Of a stretch of 64,000 nt of DNA, positions 25,053 through 34,187 are shown piece by piece. Source of the stretch: an uncultured bacterium (GTDB taxonomy: Bacteria > Planctomycetota > Phycisphaerae > Phycisphaerales > SM1A02); contig CAIXJC010000078.1 of the NCBI GenBank assembly GCA_903919715.1, positions 62,001 to 126,000 on the forward strand, given 5' to 3'. The notes beneath the pieces were generated by a model. It worked only from the letters and a program-made list of their open reading frames with translations, made no database searches and had not been told where the DNA came from. Positions within the stretch are counted from its first letter, which is position 1, and each line of letters begins with the position of its first letter. The position numbers were made by a program, and so were the translations under genes.

Positions 25053-25888
25053 TCCAACGATCACTCTTTGTCGTCAAACTCGGCGGCGCACTTCTCGATG
25101 ATGCGGTCGCGCTCGCCTCAACGATTGAATCAGTCTGCGCCCTGCATATCGCTCGGCCAGGATCTGTCATCGTCGTACACGGTGGCGGAAGCGCCGTTGA
25201 CCGCCATCTCGCTCGCCTTGGAATGCCGACGGAAAAGCGAGACGGAATTCGACTGACTCCTCCGGATCAGATGATCGAAATCTCCGCCGTACTCAGCGGT
25301 CGCGTCAACGCGACAATCGTTGCAGAACTACTTGCAAGCGGATCAGCCGCGGTTGGACTCTCGCTCGCCGATGGATTCATCGCAACCGCAGCGACCACAA
25401 CACGATATGCATTCAATCCAGGGCGTGTCGGAGAAGTCACAGGTGGCGATCCAAAGCTCTTGCACACCCTTCTCGATTCAGGATTCCTTCCCGTGATCTC
25501 AAGCGTTGCCGTCGACAGTGGCGGAGATTTGTTAAACATCAATGCGGATGATGCCGCTGCCGCGATCGCGCGAATTGTCGGTGCAACAAGGCTCGTCTTC
25601 CTCACCGATGTACCCGGCGTCCTCGACCGAAGCGGAAAACTCATTCCACAAATCACTGCTGCAGAAGCCGCAACATTGATCGAACAAGGCGTCATTCATG
25701 GCGGCATGATTCCCAAAGTGAACAACGCGCTTCAGACCGCCGCGGACATTGGAATCTCCGTCGTGATTGCTGGGTGGCGGGACCAAAATATTCTCAATCG
25801 CCTCGCCAATGCTGAATCCGTTGGGACTACCCTTCGCCCCCTTCCTTTCGTCGCCGCCCCACCTGAACATTTGGCACTCTCACAATGA
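25049..25888 (+). CDS. argB: Acetylglutamate kinase
   Basis: Phosphorylates N-acetylglutamate, normally the arginine-inhibited step. 279 residues from ATG 25049, chosen for the ATGA overlap and for the family N-terminus SLFVVKLGGALLDD. Seen: VVHGGGSAVDRHLARLGMPT, LSGRVNATIVAELLASG, and the nucleotide-binding NINADDAAAAIARIVGATRL with FLTDVPGVLD. It overlaps argF by ATGA (25885-25888). Confidence 0.96.
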   Translation: MIQRSLFVVKLGGALLDDAVALASTIESVCALHIARPGSVIVVHGGGSAVDRHLARLGMPTEKRDGIRLTPPDQMIEISAVLSGRVNATIVAELLASGSAAVGLSLADGFIATAATTTRYAFNPGRVGEVTGGDPKLLHTLLDSGFLPVISSVAVDSGGDLLNINADDAAAAIARIVGATRLVFLTDVPGVLDRSGKLIPQITAAEAATLIEQGVIHGGMIPKVNNALQTAADIGISVVIAGWRDQNILNRLANAESVGTTLRPLPFVAAPPEHLALSQ

Positions 25889-26841
25889 CGATCACCGCCC
25901 CCATACTTGTCACGCGCGACTTGCTTCAAGTCGTCGACCTCTCTGCGACTGAGATCACGCAGCTCTTCACGCTTGCGAGTCGAATCAAGGCGAATTATCC
26001 CGCCTTCGCTGGAACTCTCGCGCAGCGTTCGATGGCGATGCTGTTTGAAAAACCATCTCTTCGCACTCGTGTTTCATTTGAATTGGGATTCCAGAAACTC
26101 GGCGGCGGAGTCAGCTTTCTGGATCATCAAGCATCGCCGATTGGCGTGCGCGAAACCGTCGAGGATTATGCGCAGAATCTCTCGCGTTGGGTTGACATCG
26201 TTGCCATTCGTTGCCGCTCACATCAACTGCTCGCCCGCTTTGCCGCAGCCAGTTCCGTCCCCGTCATCAATGCGCTCAGCGATCTCCACCATCCCTGCCA
26301 AGCGCTTGCTGACATTTTCACACTGATTGAAACTGGAATTCCAATCGAGCAACTGCACCTCGTGTGGGTCGGTGACGGCAACAACGTATGCCATTCACTC
26401 ATTGAAGCAGTCGCAACGCTCGGCGGAAGAATGACTGTCATTACTCCCCACTCATGTCGACCACCAGCGGAAGTTCTGCGAGTTGCAGATGGTCGGTCGT
26501 GCCGCAGCGGAGCACGAATCGTTTGTACTGACGATCTTGACGCCGTCGCTGGCGCAGATGCGATTTACACCGATGTCTGGATTTCGATGGGTGAAGAGTC
26601 ACGAGCAGTGGAGAAGACTGCGATGCTCGCGCCGTATCAAGTGAACGCAGCGCTCATGCGTCGTGCAGGTGCGAGCGCACGGTTTATGCACTGCTTGCCT
26701 GCCAAACGTGGCGAGGAAGTCACGGCAGATGTCATCGACTCGCCCGCATCGATTGTCCTTGACCAAGCCGAAAATCGCATGCATGTGCAGAATGCACTCA
26801 TGCTCGCGCTGTTGCGACCCGATATCGCACTTCGCACCTGA
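25885..26841 (+). CDS. argF: Ornithine carbamoyltransferase
   Basis: Forms citrulline from ornithine and carbamoyl phosphate. 318 residues. Seen: carbamoyl-phosphate motif EKPSLRTRVSFELG, LSDLHHPCQALADIFTL, WVGDGNNVCHSLIEA, TDVWISMGEE and the ornithine-specific FMHCLPAKRGEEVT. These distinguish it from aspartate carbamoyltransferase. argD is not in the cluster. A 78-base spacer separates it from argG. Confidence 0.96.
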   Translation: MTITAPILVTRDLLQVVDLSATEITQLFTLASRIKANYPAFAGTLAQRSMAMLFEKPSLRTRVSFELGFQKLGGGVSFLDHQASPIGVRETVEDYAQNLSRWVDIVAIRCRSHQLLARFAAASSVPVINALSDLHHPCQALADIFTLIETGIPIEQLHLVWVGDGNNVCHSLIEAVATLGGRMTVITPHSCRPPAEVLRVADGRSCRSGARIVCTDDLDAVAGADAIYTDVWISMGEESRAVEKTAMLAPYQVNAALMRRAGASARFMHCLPAKRGEEVTADVIDSPASIVLDQAENRMHVQNALMLALLRPDIALRT

Positions 26842-26919
26842 ATCCATAATCCGCACACAACTCGTCCGCTTTCTGTTCACCACCGTTCATTCTCACAACT
26901 TTGCTTTGAAGGAGTCACC

Positions 26920-28191
26920 ATGAGTCAGTCATTCAAACCTCGTCGCGTTTCACTTGCCTATTCCGGCGGCCTCGATACATCGTGCATCATCCCTTGGCTC
27001 GTGGAAACGTACGGATGCGAAGTCATCGCCGTCGTGGCGGATGTCGGGCAAGGCGCACGAGAACTTGAAGGAATTGAAGCGAAGGCAATTCGCTCCGGCG
27101 CAACGAAGTGCGTGATCAAGGATCTGCGCAAGGCGTTCCTCGAAGAGTTCGCCTATCCGATGGCGATCACTGGTTCCGTCTACGAAGGTCGCTATCTCCT
27201 CGGCACGTCAATCGCACGACCCATCATCGCACGCGCGCAGGTCGAGGTCGCACTCGCCGAGGATTGCGATGCACTCAGCCACGGTTGCACTGGAAAAGGC
27301 AATGATCAAGTTCGCTTCGAATGCACATTCGCAGCACTTGCGCCGCATCTTCCCGTCATCGCACCGTGGCGACTGTGGGATCTGAAGAGCCGCGAGCAGA
27401 TGCTTGATTACCTGAAGGTGCGCTCTATTCCTTGCGCTGCGAGCGCAGAAAAGATCTATTCGCGCGATGCGAACATTTGGCATATTTCACACGAAGGAGG
27501 AGATCTCGAAGATCCATGGAAGGCGCCTCCTGAAGATGTGTGGATGCTCACGTGTGATCCCAAGACCGCTCCAGATGCTGGTGCAGAAGTCACCATTTCA
27601 TTCCGCTCTGGATTCCCCACTGCGCTCGATGGCGTTCCGATGGAATCCGTCACTCTGCTTGAGAATCTCAACCGCATCGGTGGCGCACACGGCGTCGGAC
27701 GAATTGACCTCGTCGAGAACCGACTCGTCGGAATGAAAAGTCGTGGCGCATACGAAACTCCAGGCGGAACGATTCTGATGGAAGCACTGCGTGGACTCGA
27801 ACAACTTTGCTACGACCGTGACACGATGCAGTGGCGACAAAAGTTGGCTCTCGATTTCGCACGCATCGTCTATGAAGGAACATGGTTCACACCAGTACGC
27901 GAAGTTCTCTGGGCAAGTGCGCAAAATGCGGCGCAAGTTCTCGATGGCGATGTCCGCGTTCGTCTCTTCAAGGGAACCGCATCAGTCTCGGGTCGGCGCA
28001 GTCCCAATTCGCTTTACAGCCAAGACTTTGCAACATTCGGAGCTGATGATGTCTATGACCAGACACATGCAGAAGGATTCATTCGACTCTTCTCATTGCC
28101 AGCGCGAATTCGTGCGCTGCGCGATGCGGCAAATCCGAAGACCTCACCGAAGAACGTCTCTCGCACCCCAGCACAACAGGTCAATCGATGA
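26920..28191 (+). CDS. argG: Argininosuccinate synthase
   Basis: Joins citrulline and aspartate using ATP. 423 residues, slightly longer than the usual 400. Seen: the P-loop [55 protein letters not shown], and [23 protein letters not shown] lies just before the ATG, suggesting independent initiation. Overlaps argH by ATGA (28188-28191). Confidence 0.97.
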   Translation: MSQSFKPRRVSLAYSGGLDTSCIIPWLVETYGCEVIAVVADVGQGARELEGIEAKAIRSGATKCVIKDLRKAFLEEFAYPMAITGSVYEGRYLLGTSIARPIIARAQVEVALAEDCDALSHGCTGKGNDQVRFECTFAALAPHLPVIAPWRLWDLKSREQMLDYLKVRSIPCAASAEKIYSRDANIWHISHEGGDLEDPWKAPPEDVWMLTCDPKTAPDAGAEVTISFRSGFPTALDGVPMESVTLLENLNRIGGAHGVGRIDLVENRLVGMKSRGAYETPGGTILMEALRGLEQLCYDRDTMQWRQKLALDFARIVYEGTWFTPVREVLWASAQNAAQVLDGDVRVRLFKGTASVSGRRSPNSLYSQDFATFGADDVYDQTHAEGFIRLFSLPARIRALRDAANPKTSPKNVSRTPAQQVNR

Positions 28192-30080
28192 GCGTGACGT
28201 GGGCTGGTCGATTCACAAAAGCGGCCGATCCTCTCTTCCGTGCATTCAACGATTCGCTGTCGTTCGATCGAACGCTGCTCTGCGAAGATATCGAAGGCAG
28301 CATTGGATGGGCACGTGCGCTTGAACGGGCCAAGGTCCTGACGGCGACCGAAACGGAATCGCTCATTGAAGCGCTCAACGATGTTCTGCGGCATGCCGTC
28401 GAAAACCCTTCCTCGTTGACCGATGCAGCTGATGAGGACATTCACTCGTGGGTGGAGCGCGAACTCGTGGCACGTGTTGGTTCACTTGGAAAGAAGTTGC
28501 ACACTGGTCGCAGTCGCAACGATCAAGTAGCAACCGACCTACGCCTCTGGACTCTCAAGCAAATTGCCAGTCGGCAGAATGAAATTGATCTCTGCCTCCG
28601 AAGCCTGATCGCATTGGCTGAACGCGAACGAGAAACCATGTTCCCGGGCTACACGCATCTCCAGCGCGCTCAACCGATCCTCTTCGGACATTGGTGCATG
28701 GCATACGTCGAAATGCTCTTGCGCGACCGCGATCGATTCAATGATGCGGCGATTCGGACGGGGCTTTGTCCGCTTGGTTCTGGCGCTCTCGCTGGAACGG
28801 CATACCCAATCGACCGCGATCATTTGGCTCACGATCTCGGATTCTCTGCACCGACCGCAAACTCACTTGATGCGGTCAGTGATCGCGACTTCGTCGTCGA
28901 AACTCTTGCGACGACGGCGCTCGCAGCGATCCATTTGTCGCGGTTTGCCGAAGATCTGATCTTTTACAGCACCGGCGAAGCTGGATTGATTGAACTCTCC
29001 GACTCCGTAACAAGCGGATCGAGCCTCATGCCACAGAAAAAAAATCCAGATGCGCTTGAACTGATCCGAGGAAAGACTGGAAGGCAGATCGCAAATCTGG
29101 TGAACATTCTCACCGTCCTCAAAGGTTTGCCACTGGCATACAACAAAGATCTCCAAGAAGACAAGGAACCGCTCTTCGATGCGATGGAACATCTCTCGCT
29201 CAGCCTGCGCATGATTCCACCAGTACTTGATGGCTTGACGGTCAACCGAGATCGTGCACGCATCGCAGCTGGCGGCGGATATTCCAATGCGACTGAACTC
29301 GCCGATTATCTTGTCGACCGTGGCATTCCATTTCGCGATGCCCACCATTCCGCTGGCCGCCTCGTACGCGCGGCAATCAGAGAATCCAAGCCACTTGAAG
29401 ACCTTTCTGTCGAACAAATGCAGGAAGTCGAACCTCGCATTCAATCGGATGTCTATGTCGCACTGACGGTCGATCGTGCCGTCGCAAAGCGAAACGTGCA
29501 CGGAGGAACTGCGCCACTTCAAGTGGCCGGATCCGTCGCAGCAGCTCGGCGTCAAATTGATTATGTCGCAGATGATGCGGTCATTGAACGCACGGCGTGC
29601 GAGGCGACTATTCGCGAGGCGCACATCGATGATCTCGATGCGATCTGCGGAATCATCGAACACTGGGCCCGTGAAGGAGAGCATTTGCCACGTTCACGCG
29701 ACGAAATCCTCGAATCGCTTTCTGAATTCGCCGTCGCAGTCGAAGGCGAAACCGTCGTGGGATGCGGATCTCTCTGGATCTATACGCCTCAGCTTGCAGA
29801 AATTCGCTCGCTCGGCGTCGTGCCTGGTCGCAAAGGCGGAGGACTTGGTTCGACGCTCACCCGTTACTTTGTGGATTGGGCGGCAGATCTCGGCATTCCA
29901 AAGGTCTTTGTCCTCACACGGGCGCCAGACTTCTTCGCTCGCTGCGGATTCAAAACCGTCAGCGTGAGTGTCCTGCCAGAAAAAGTTCTCAAGGACTGCG
30001 CAACATGCCCACGCAATGATGCGTGCGATGAAGTGGCAATGACACTCGAGACGGGCGCGACTCCGATTCAAACGAAGTAA
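28188..30080 (+). CDS. argH: Argininosuccinate lyase fused to N-acetylglutamate synthase-type GNAT domain, ArgH(A)
   Basis: 630 residues. Positions ~1-460 are a full argininosuccinate lyase ([57 protein letters not shown] signature). Residues ~465-620 form a GNAT acetyltransferase ([37 protein letters not shown] acetyl-CoA loop, [14 protein letters not shown]) ending with a [15 protein letters not shown] segment. This matches ArgH(A) fusions known from Vibrio/Moritella-type marine bacteria. The fused domain would make N-acetylglutamate, the first arginine step, while the lyase makes the last. It precedes argJ, which can also acetylate glutamate, so acetyl recycling and de novo supply coexist. 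Confidence 0.95.
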   Translation: MSVTWAGRFTKAADPLFRAFNDSLSFDRTLLCEDIEGSIGWARALERAKVLTATETESLIEALNDVLRHAVENPSSLTDAADEDIHSWVERELVARVGSLGKKLHTGRSRNDQVATDLRLWTLKQIASRQNEIDLCLRSLIALAERERETMFPGYTHLQRAQPILFGHWCMAYVEMLLRDRDRFNDAAIRTGLCPLGSGALAGTAYPIDRDHLAHDLGFSAPTANSLDAVSDRDFVVETLATTALAAIHLSRFAEDLIFYSTGEAGLIELSDSVTSGSSLMPQKKNPDALELIRGKTGRQIANLVNILTVLKGLPLAYNKDLQEDKEPLFDAMEHLSLSLRMIPPVLDGLTVNRDRARIAAGGGYSNATELADYLVDRGIPFRDAHHSAGRLVRAAIRESKPLEDLSVEQMQEVEPRIQSDVYVALTVDRAVAKRNVHGGTAPLQVAGSVAAARRQIDYVADDAVIERTACEATIREAHIDDLDAICGIIEHWAREGEHLPRSRDEILESLSEFAVAVEGETVVGCGSLWIYTPQLAEIRSLGVVPGRKGGGLGSTLTRYFVDWAADLGIPKVFVLTRAPDFFARCGFKTVSVSVLPEKVLKDCATCPRNDACDEVAMTLETGATPIQTK

Positions 30081-30102
30081 TCCATCCAAGCCAGGGAAAT
30101 TC

Positions 30103-31332
30103 ATGAGTACAACGATTTCGCCATCCTCAACTACTTCCTCCCCCACCACCGCACCCAATTGGCCCTCTGGCTTTTCTTCGGGCGGAGTCGCAGCAGGAAT
30201 CAAGAAGCCAGGAGTGAACGATCTCGCTCTCTTGGTGGGTGACGGCGAACTTTCTGCCGCCGCCGTGTTTACCCGCAACTTGATTGTCGCAGCGCCAATC
30301 CAAGTCTCCCGCAGCAATCTCGCTGAGTCACATGGACGCATTCGTGCGCTACTGATCAACTCGGGATGCGCAAACGCAGCGACTGGAGACGACGGTCTTT
30401 CACGCGCACGACAGTCGACCGAACTTCTTGCGGGCGCGCTTGGGATTCAATCGAAATCAGTCCTCGTGAATTCGACAGGTGTCATCGGCGTTACGCTTCC
30501 AGTCGATCGAATTGAACGGGCGCTGCCAGCACTGAAGGCTTCGGTGCGGCATGGATCGTGTGAGTCATTCGCTCGGTCGATCATGACGACCGATACTCGA
30601 CCGAAATGGGCAAGTCGAACGATTCAGTGGATGGACGCAGCAACAACGCGCACATGCACAGTGACTGGCGTTGCGAAGGGTGCGGGGATGATTCATCCAA
30701 ATATGGCAACCATGATTGCCGTGATTGCGACGGACGCGACGCTCACCCCGACTGAATTAGATGGGCATCTCCGATCAGCCGTGGAGCGCAGCTTTCACCG
30801 CATTTCAGTCGACGGCGATACAAGCACGAATGACAGCGTTTTCGCACTCTCTTCGAACTGTGCCGGAACTCCTCCGACGCAGCAACTTGCAGCCGCATTT
30901 GAAGCGGTCGCTCAAGAACTTGCACTCATGGTCGTTCGTGATGGCGAAGGATTTGAACGCGGCATCGAAGTCCGCGTGAACGGCGGACGAACGCAATCGG
31001 ACGCTCTACAAGTCGCACGCACAGTTGCGATGAGCCTCTTGGTGCGAACGGCCGTCACTGGCGGAGATCCGAATTGGGGGAGAATCCTCGCAGCTGCAGG
31101 GCGAGCAGGAGTCGCATTCGACCCATCGAAACTCCGAGTCTCTGCGGGAGGAATTCCGCTCTACGCCGCGGGTGGACCGACACACGCAGATCCCGGTGCG
31201 GTTCGGCGCGCATTCACCGCCGATACAGTTCAAATCGAATTAGACCTCGCAATGGGTACTGAGTCCGACGTCTTCTGGTCCTGCGGATTGACCAAGCGAT
31301 ACGTCGAGATCAATGCTGACTATACGACCTGA
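30103..31332 (+). CDS. argJ: Glutamate N-acetyltransferase / ornithine acetyltransferase
   Basis: Transfers acetyl from N-acetylornithine to glutamate (cyclic arginine route); bifunctional members also use acetyl-CoA. 409 residues, self-cleaved between Ala and Thr. Seen: cleavage region KGAGMIHPNMATMIAVIATD, LLINSGCANAATGDDGL, STGVIGVTLP, ISVDGDTSTNDSVFALSS and TAVTGGDPNWGRILAAAGRAG. 22 bases after argH. The stop at 31330-31332 abuts the stop of the minus-strand neighbour, forming TGATCA. Confidence 0.97.
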   Translation: MSTTISPSSTTSSPTTAPNWPSGFSSGGVAAGIKKPGVNDLALLVGDGELSAAAVFTRNLIVAAPIQVSRSNLAESHGRIRALLINSGCANAATGDDGLSRARQSTELLAGALGIQSKSVLVNSTGVIGVTLPVDRIERALPALKASVRHGSCESFARSIMTTDTRPKWASRTIQWMDAATTRTCTVTGVAKGAGMIHPNMATMIAVIATDATLTPTELDGHLRSAVERSFHRISVDGDTSTNDSVFALSSNCAGTPPTQQLAAAFEAVAQELALMVVRDGEGFERGIEVRVNGGRTQSDALQVARTVAMSLLVRTAVTGGDPNWGRILAAAGRAGVAFDPSKLRVSAGGIPLYAAGGPTHADPGAVRRAFTADTVQIELDLAMGTESDVFWSCGLTKRYVEINADYTT

Positions 31333-31803
31333 TCAATTCGGCGATCCACTGTCCGTGATCTGATCGAGTTGAAAGAGCGCTTTTGAAAAGCGCTCTCGGC
31401 AACTCGGTTCCGTCAATGGGCCGATGATATTTAACGCACGTCGAATTTCGGCTGGAGAAATCTTCGTGATCAAAGTTCCATCCACTGCAAGAGCGCCCGC
31501 AATCGCCGAGATATATTGGAAAAAAGCTTCGAGGGCTGTAGGGTCGCCAGAATGAAGGCGACTCTCATCGATTCCGCTTTTGACGAGATTCTTCAATGCG
31601 AGCCAACCGTCGACCGAGTTCGGCGCACTCCCGTTTCTTGCGAGAATTTCCGAACTCCACTGAACTCCATCGGCTGCGGCGCATCTCGCTGCAAGTCGAT
31701 CGATCGGATGTGCGTTTTGACCCAAGATTGCTGTAAAAAGTTGCATCGCGATCGCAGGTCGCATTCCAGAAGATTCATCTTGTTGATTAGGATCGAAGTT
31801 CAT
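31333..31803 (-). CDS. Hypothetical protein next to an ECF sigma factor gene
   Basis: 156 residues, no family recognised. The sequence is moderately hydrophobic, with helical stretches (MRPAIAMQLFTAILGQNA, LEAFFQYISAIAGALAVDG), but no clear signal peptide or membrane helix. It overlaps the sigma gene's stop by 17 bases, so it is probably co-translated. A role as a partner or regulator of the sigma factor is possible from context only. Confidence 0.6.
   Translation of the reverse strand: MNFDPNQQDESSGMRPAIAMQLFTAILGQNAHPIDRLAARCAAADGVQWSSEILARNGSAPNSVDGWLALKNLVKSGIDESRLHSGDPTALEAFFQYISAIAGALAVDGTLITKISPAEIRRALNIIGPLTEPSCRERFSKALFQLDQITDSGSPN
31366..31405. terminator. Strong hairpin at the argJ convergent junction
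   Basis: 31366-31371 pairs with 31400-31405 and 31374-31383 with 31387-31396, 16 pairs with a 3-base loop. It lies inside the last codons of the minus-strand gene, just downstream of argJ. No T-run follows on plus, so it may be a bidirectional stop signal or an mRNA 3'-end stabiliser. Confidence 0.5.
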
Positions 31804-32536
31804 GCAGAACCTCCATCATTGATCGAACTTCTTTATCGATTTCTCCAATCAATGCGCCGTCTTTTCGAAGAATCCCACAGAGCGAATCTCGCAATTGAGC
31901 GCCGACTGCGTATGCGCGCTGCGCCACCTGAGCAGCGGACAATTGGAATCGTTCTCCGATCCTCGCATGAGCAACACCATCGACATGATGGCTCCAGAAC
32001 ATTTCCCACTCATCTAAGCGTCCCCGTTTTTCAAGTCCATCCTTCGTCTCTCTCATCGCCAAGTCGAGTGTGGACAAAGCCCAAGCACGTTCGAACTCGC
32101 GATCATGAGCAGCGCCCATACTGGGCACTTCGTCTGGCAACCCCACTGTTCCAGCGTCTGCGCCAGCTTGCCCGCCAGCGTGTCCGCCAGCGTGTCCAGC
32201 CTTCGCGCGTCGCTGTTCGTGCACATACATGTGCAAACCATTTCGGAGCCATTGGCGAAGTCTCAGCTCACTGGACATCCAAGACTTGAGGTATTCGGCA
32301 TTCCCAAGACGGTTCGCGAAAAAACCATGAACGACGTCATCGGCTTCCATGCGAATCGACCGTGCTAATCCAATCGTGCGGCAATACGACGTCAGCGGTC
32401 GCACATAACTCGCCATCAAATATCCATTGGCAAGCAGAAGTCCTGAGTCGCCTTCAGAGAGTCGGTCAGAGATCCACAGAGTCTGTGTCTCTGGAAATAC
32501 ACGGCTTGGAGTTGGTGATTCAGACGTGGAACTCAT
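31787..32536 (-). CDS. ECF-type RNA polymerase sigma factor (Sigma70_ECF family)
   Basis: Directs RNA polymerase to an alternative promoter set. 249 residues from ATG 32536, chosen because the family N-terminus (FPETQTLWISDRL) follows; the frame is open to 32608 and includes an ATT at 32596 after GGAGG. Seen: region 2 with YVRPLTSYCRTIGL, EADDVVHGFFANRL and LRQWLRNGLHMYVHEQRR; a linker of HAGGHAGGQAGADAG repeats; FERAWALSTLDLAM; and region 4 HTH ARIGERFQLSAAQVAQRAYAV. The overall layout (N-terminal W motif, AFERAWALTLLD-like block, acidic C-terminus) is common in planctomycete genomes. No anti-sigma factor recognised nearby. Confidence 0.8.
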   Translation of the reverse strand: MSSTSESPTPSRVFPETQTLWISDRLSEGDSGLLLANGYLMASYVRPLTSYCRTIGLARSIRMEADDVVHGFFANRLGNAEYLKSWMSSELRLRQWLRNGLHMYVHEQRRAKAGHAGGHAGGQAGADAGTVGLPDEVPSMGAAHDREFERAWALSTLDLAMRETKDGLEKRGRLDEWEMFWSHHVDGVAHARIGERFQLSAAQVAQRAYAVGAQLRDSLCGILRKDGALIGEIDKEVRSMMEVLHELRS

Positions 32537-32682
32537 TTTCGTACCATTATGAGCGGTTTTTTCCCAAAGCGCAATAAATATTGGAATTTTCTCAATGGTT
32601 ACCTCCAAATTATCTATCTCTCTTGTTCGAGCCCTTCCAGGGATTCGGCTTGAGATGTTGAAGTTCGATGTTGGTGAAATTT

Positions 32683-32742
32683 GTTGCGGGTTCTGTTGCG
32701 GGTTCTGTTGCGGGTTCTGTTGCGGGTTATGTTGCGGGTTCT
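32683..32742. repeat. Tandem repeat, 12-bp unit x5
   Basis: Five head-to-tail copies of GTTGCGGGTTCT, the fourth ending TTAT. Lies in the 432-base spacer between the sigma gene and pheS; that spacer (32609-33040) holds repeats and hairpins but no gene I can support. Confidence 0.93.
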
Positions 32743-32795
32743 GGTTCGGGTGATTTTTAAGACTGATTTCGGGGGAAACCCGTCAGGTGTCTGGG

Positions 32796-32833
32796 TCGTA
32801 TTCTCGAGTTTTTTGGGGCACACGAGAATACGA
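32796..32833. other. Perfect 11-bp inverted repeat upstream of pheS
   Basis: TCGTATTCTCG (32796-32806) and CGAGAATACGA (32823-32833) flank a 16-base loop containing T6G4. A smaller hairpin CTGA..CGGG/CCCG..TCAG lies just before, at about 32763-32786. Could be a leader structure of pheS or an operator; no leader peptide rich in Phe codons was seen. Confidence 0.5.
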
Positions 32834-32864
32834 TCCTGCCCTGCGGTGGTGCTGATCTCGCCTT

Positions 32865-32960
32865 GGGATCATCGCGGGATCATCGCGGGATCATCGCGGG
32901 ATCATCGCGGGATCATCGCGGGATCATCGCGGGATCATCGCGGGATCATCGCGGGATCGC
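32865..32960. repeat. Tandem repeat, 11-bp unit x8
   Basis: Eight perfect copies of GGGATCATCGC (32865-32952), then a degraded ninth. Because 11 is not a multiple of three and no gene spans it, the array is non-coding. It sits about 90 bases before pheS. Confidence 0.95.
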
Positions 32961-33040
32961 CACGGAATCACATAGTCCATACACTTCCACCCCACCGCTT
33001 CCAATACACCCCACGTGGCTTCCAATGCCAATGATCACAA

Positions 33041-34033
33041 ATGATTAACGCGCTCAATTCGCTACTCCATCAGGCAGACTCCGAACTCGCTGCGGCGATA
33101 TCGACAAGCCAAATGGACTCGTGGCGAACAAAATATCTTGGCTCCAACGGCGAGTTAAAAGGCCTCATGGCTCGGTTGAAGGATGCACCGCGGGATCAAA
33201 AACCAGAACTCGGCAAGCGACTGAACGAACTGAAACTCCATCTCGAGGCATCATTCGAAAGTCGAAGGGGCATGATTTCCGATGTCCCCAAAAGTCCATC
33301 GATCGATGTCACTGAACCAGGATTACCGCTCGACGAAGGTCGGCGGCACATACTTTCACGAACGATTGACGAAATCATTGATGTCTTTGGGCAAATGGGA
33401 TTCGCCGTCGCGGACGGCCCTGAAGTCGAAGATGAGTGGCACAACTTTACGGCTCTCAATATTCCAGAAGGACATCCTGCGCGTGATGCCACGGATAATT
33501 TTTATATGGGAGAACAAGCCGGCGTGAAGCGCCTGCTGCGGACACAAACATCCACCGTGCAGATTCGCGCAATGGAATCGCAACCGCTTCCACTCAAAGT
33601 CGTGGCGGTTGGTCGCGTCTATCGACCGGACACACACGACGCAACGCACTTCTCGATGTTCCACCAGATTGAAGGGTTGTGCGTTGACCGAGATCTCTCG
33701 CTCGTCGATCTCAAGACCGCCCTTCTGCAATTTGCCCACGCCTATTTCGGAAAAGACGCCGAAGTGCGAATGAGACCGAGCTTCTTCCCTTTTACCGAAC
33801 CTTCTGCCGAAGTCGACATGAAAATGCATATCCGAGGCCAATGGCAGTGGGTAGAGATCGGCGGATGCGGGATGGTTGACCCAAATGTCTTTGCCGCCGT
33901 TGGGATCGATCCTGAGCAGTGGCGAGGGTATGCATTTGGACTTGGGATCGAGCGAATCGCAATGCGCCGGTACGGCATCAGCGACATCCGATGGCTCTTC
34001 GAAAACGACGCAAGATTCCTCCGCCAGTTTTAG
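33041..34033 (+). CDS. pheS: Phenylalanine--tRNA ligase alpha subunit
   Basis: Class II synthetase catalytic subunit; needs PheT, which is not in this window. 330 residues. Seen: N-terminal coiled coil, GFAVADGPEVEDEWHNFTAL, LNIPEGHPARD, LLRTQTSTVQIRAME, motif 2 VGRVYRPDTHDATHFSMFHQ, WVEIGGCGMVDPNV and motif 3 GYAFGLGIERIAM. The ATG has no evident Shine-Dalgarno. Its stop codon lies in the loop of a terminator hairpin shared with rplQ. Flanked on both sides by tandem repeat arrays. Confidence 0.97.
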   Translation: MINALNSLLHQADSELAAAISTSQMDSWRTKYLGSNGELKGLMARLKDAPRDQKPELGKRLNELKLHLEASFESRRGMISDVPKSPSIDVTEPGLPLDEGRRHILSRTIDEIIDVFGQMGFAVADGPEVEDEWHNFTALNIPEGHPARDATDNFYMGEQAGVKRLLRTQTSTVQIRAMESQPLPLKVVAVGRVYRPDTHDATHFSMFHQIEGLCVDRDLSLVDLKTALLQFAHAYFGKDAEVRMRPSFFPFTEPSAEVDMKMHIRGQWQWVEIGGCGMVDPNVFAAVGIDPEQWRGYAFGLGIERIAMRRYGISDIRWLFENDARFLRQF

Positions 34034-34046
34034 CTGGCGAAGGAAT
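34015..34046. terminator. Bidirectional terminator hairpin, pheS/rplQ
   Basis: 34015-34027 pairs with 34034-34046, 12 of 13 pairs, loop TTTTAG containing the pheS stop. Flanking T/A runs are short. It would end pheS on plus and the ribosomal operon on minus. Confidence 0.65.
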
Positions 34047-34102
34047 TGTCATGCGTTGTAATTGAATCGAGCGGTCGGTCCAGAAGCGAATTCAAAATCT
34101 AA

Positions 34103-34150
34103 GTCCAAGCCTGAGTCCAAGCCTGAGTCCAAGCCTGAGTCCAAGCCCGA
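34103..34150. repeat. Tandem repeat, 12-bp unit x4
   Basis: Four copies of GTCCAAGCCTGA (last with one change) in the spacer between pheS and rplQ. A short open frame reading SKPESKPESKP spans it on plus but has no Shine-Dalgarno or domain support. Confidence 0.92.
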
Positions 34151-34187
34151 ATTCGCCAAGATCCGACACGAAACGTTCAGCGGAAAC

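Noticed and set aside
25885-26841. Aspartate carbamoyltransferase instead of argF
   Set aside because: The FMHCLPAKRGEEVT motif and arg context are specific for ornithine carbamoyltransferase.
32865-32960. Repeats resembling a CRISPR array
   Set aside because: Direct head-to-tail copies with no spacers and no cas genes.
32681-33034. Plus-strand frame of 117 residues over the 12- and 11-bp repeats
   Set aside because: Repeats of 11 bp change the frame, the protein is pure repeat, and there is no start signal.
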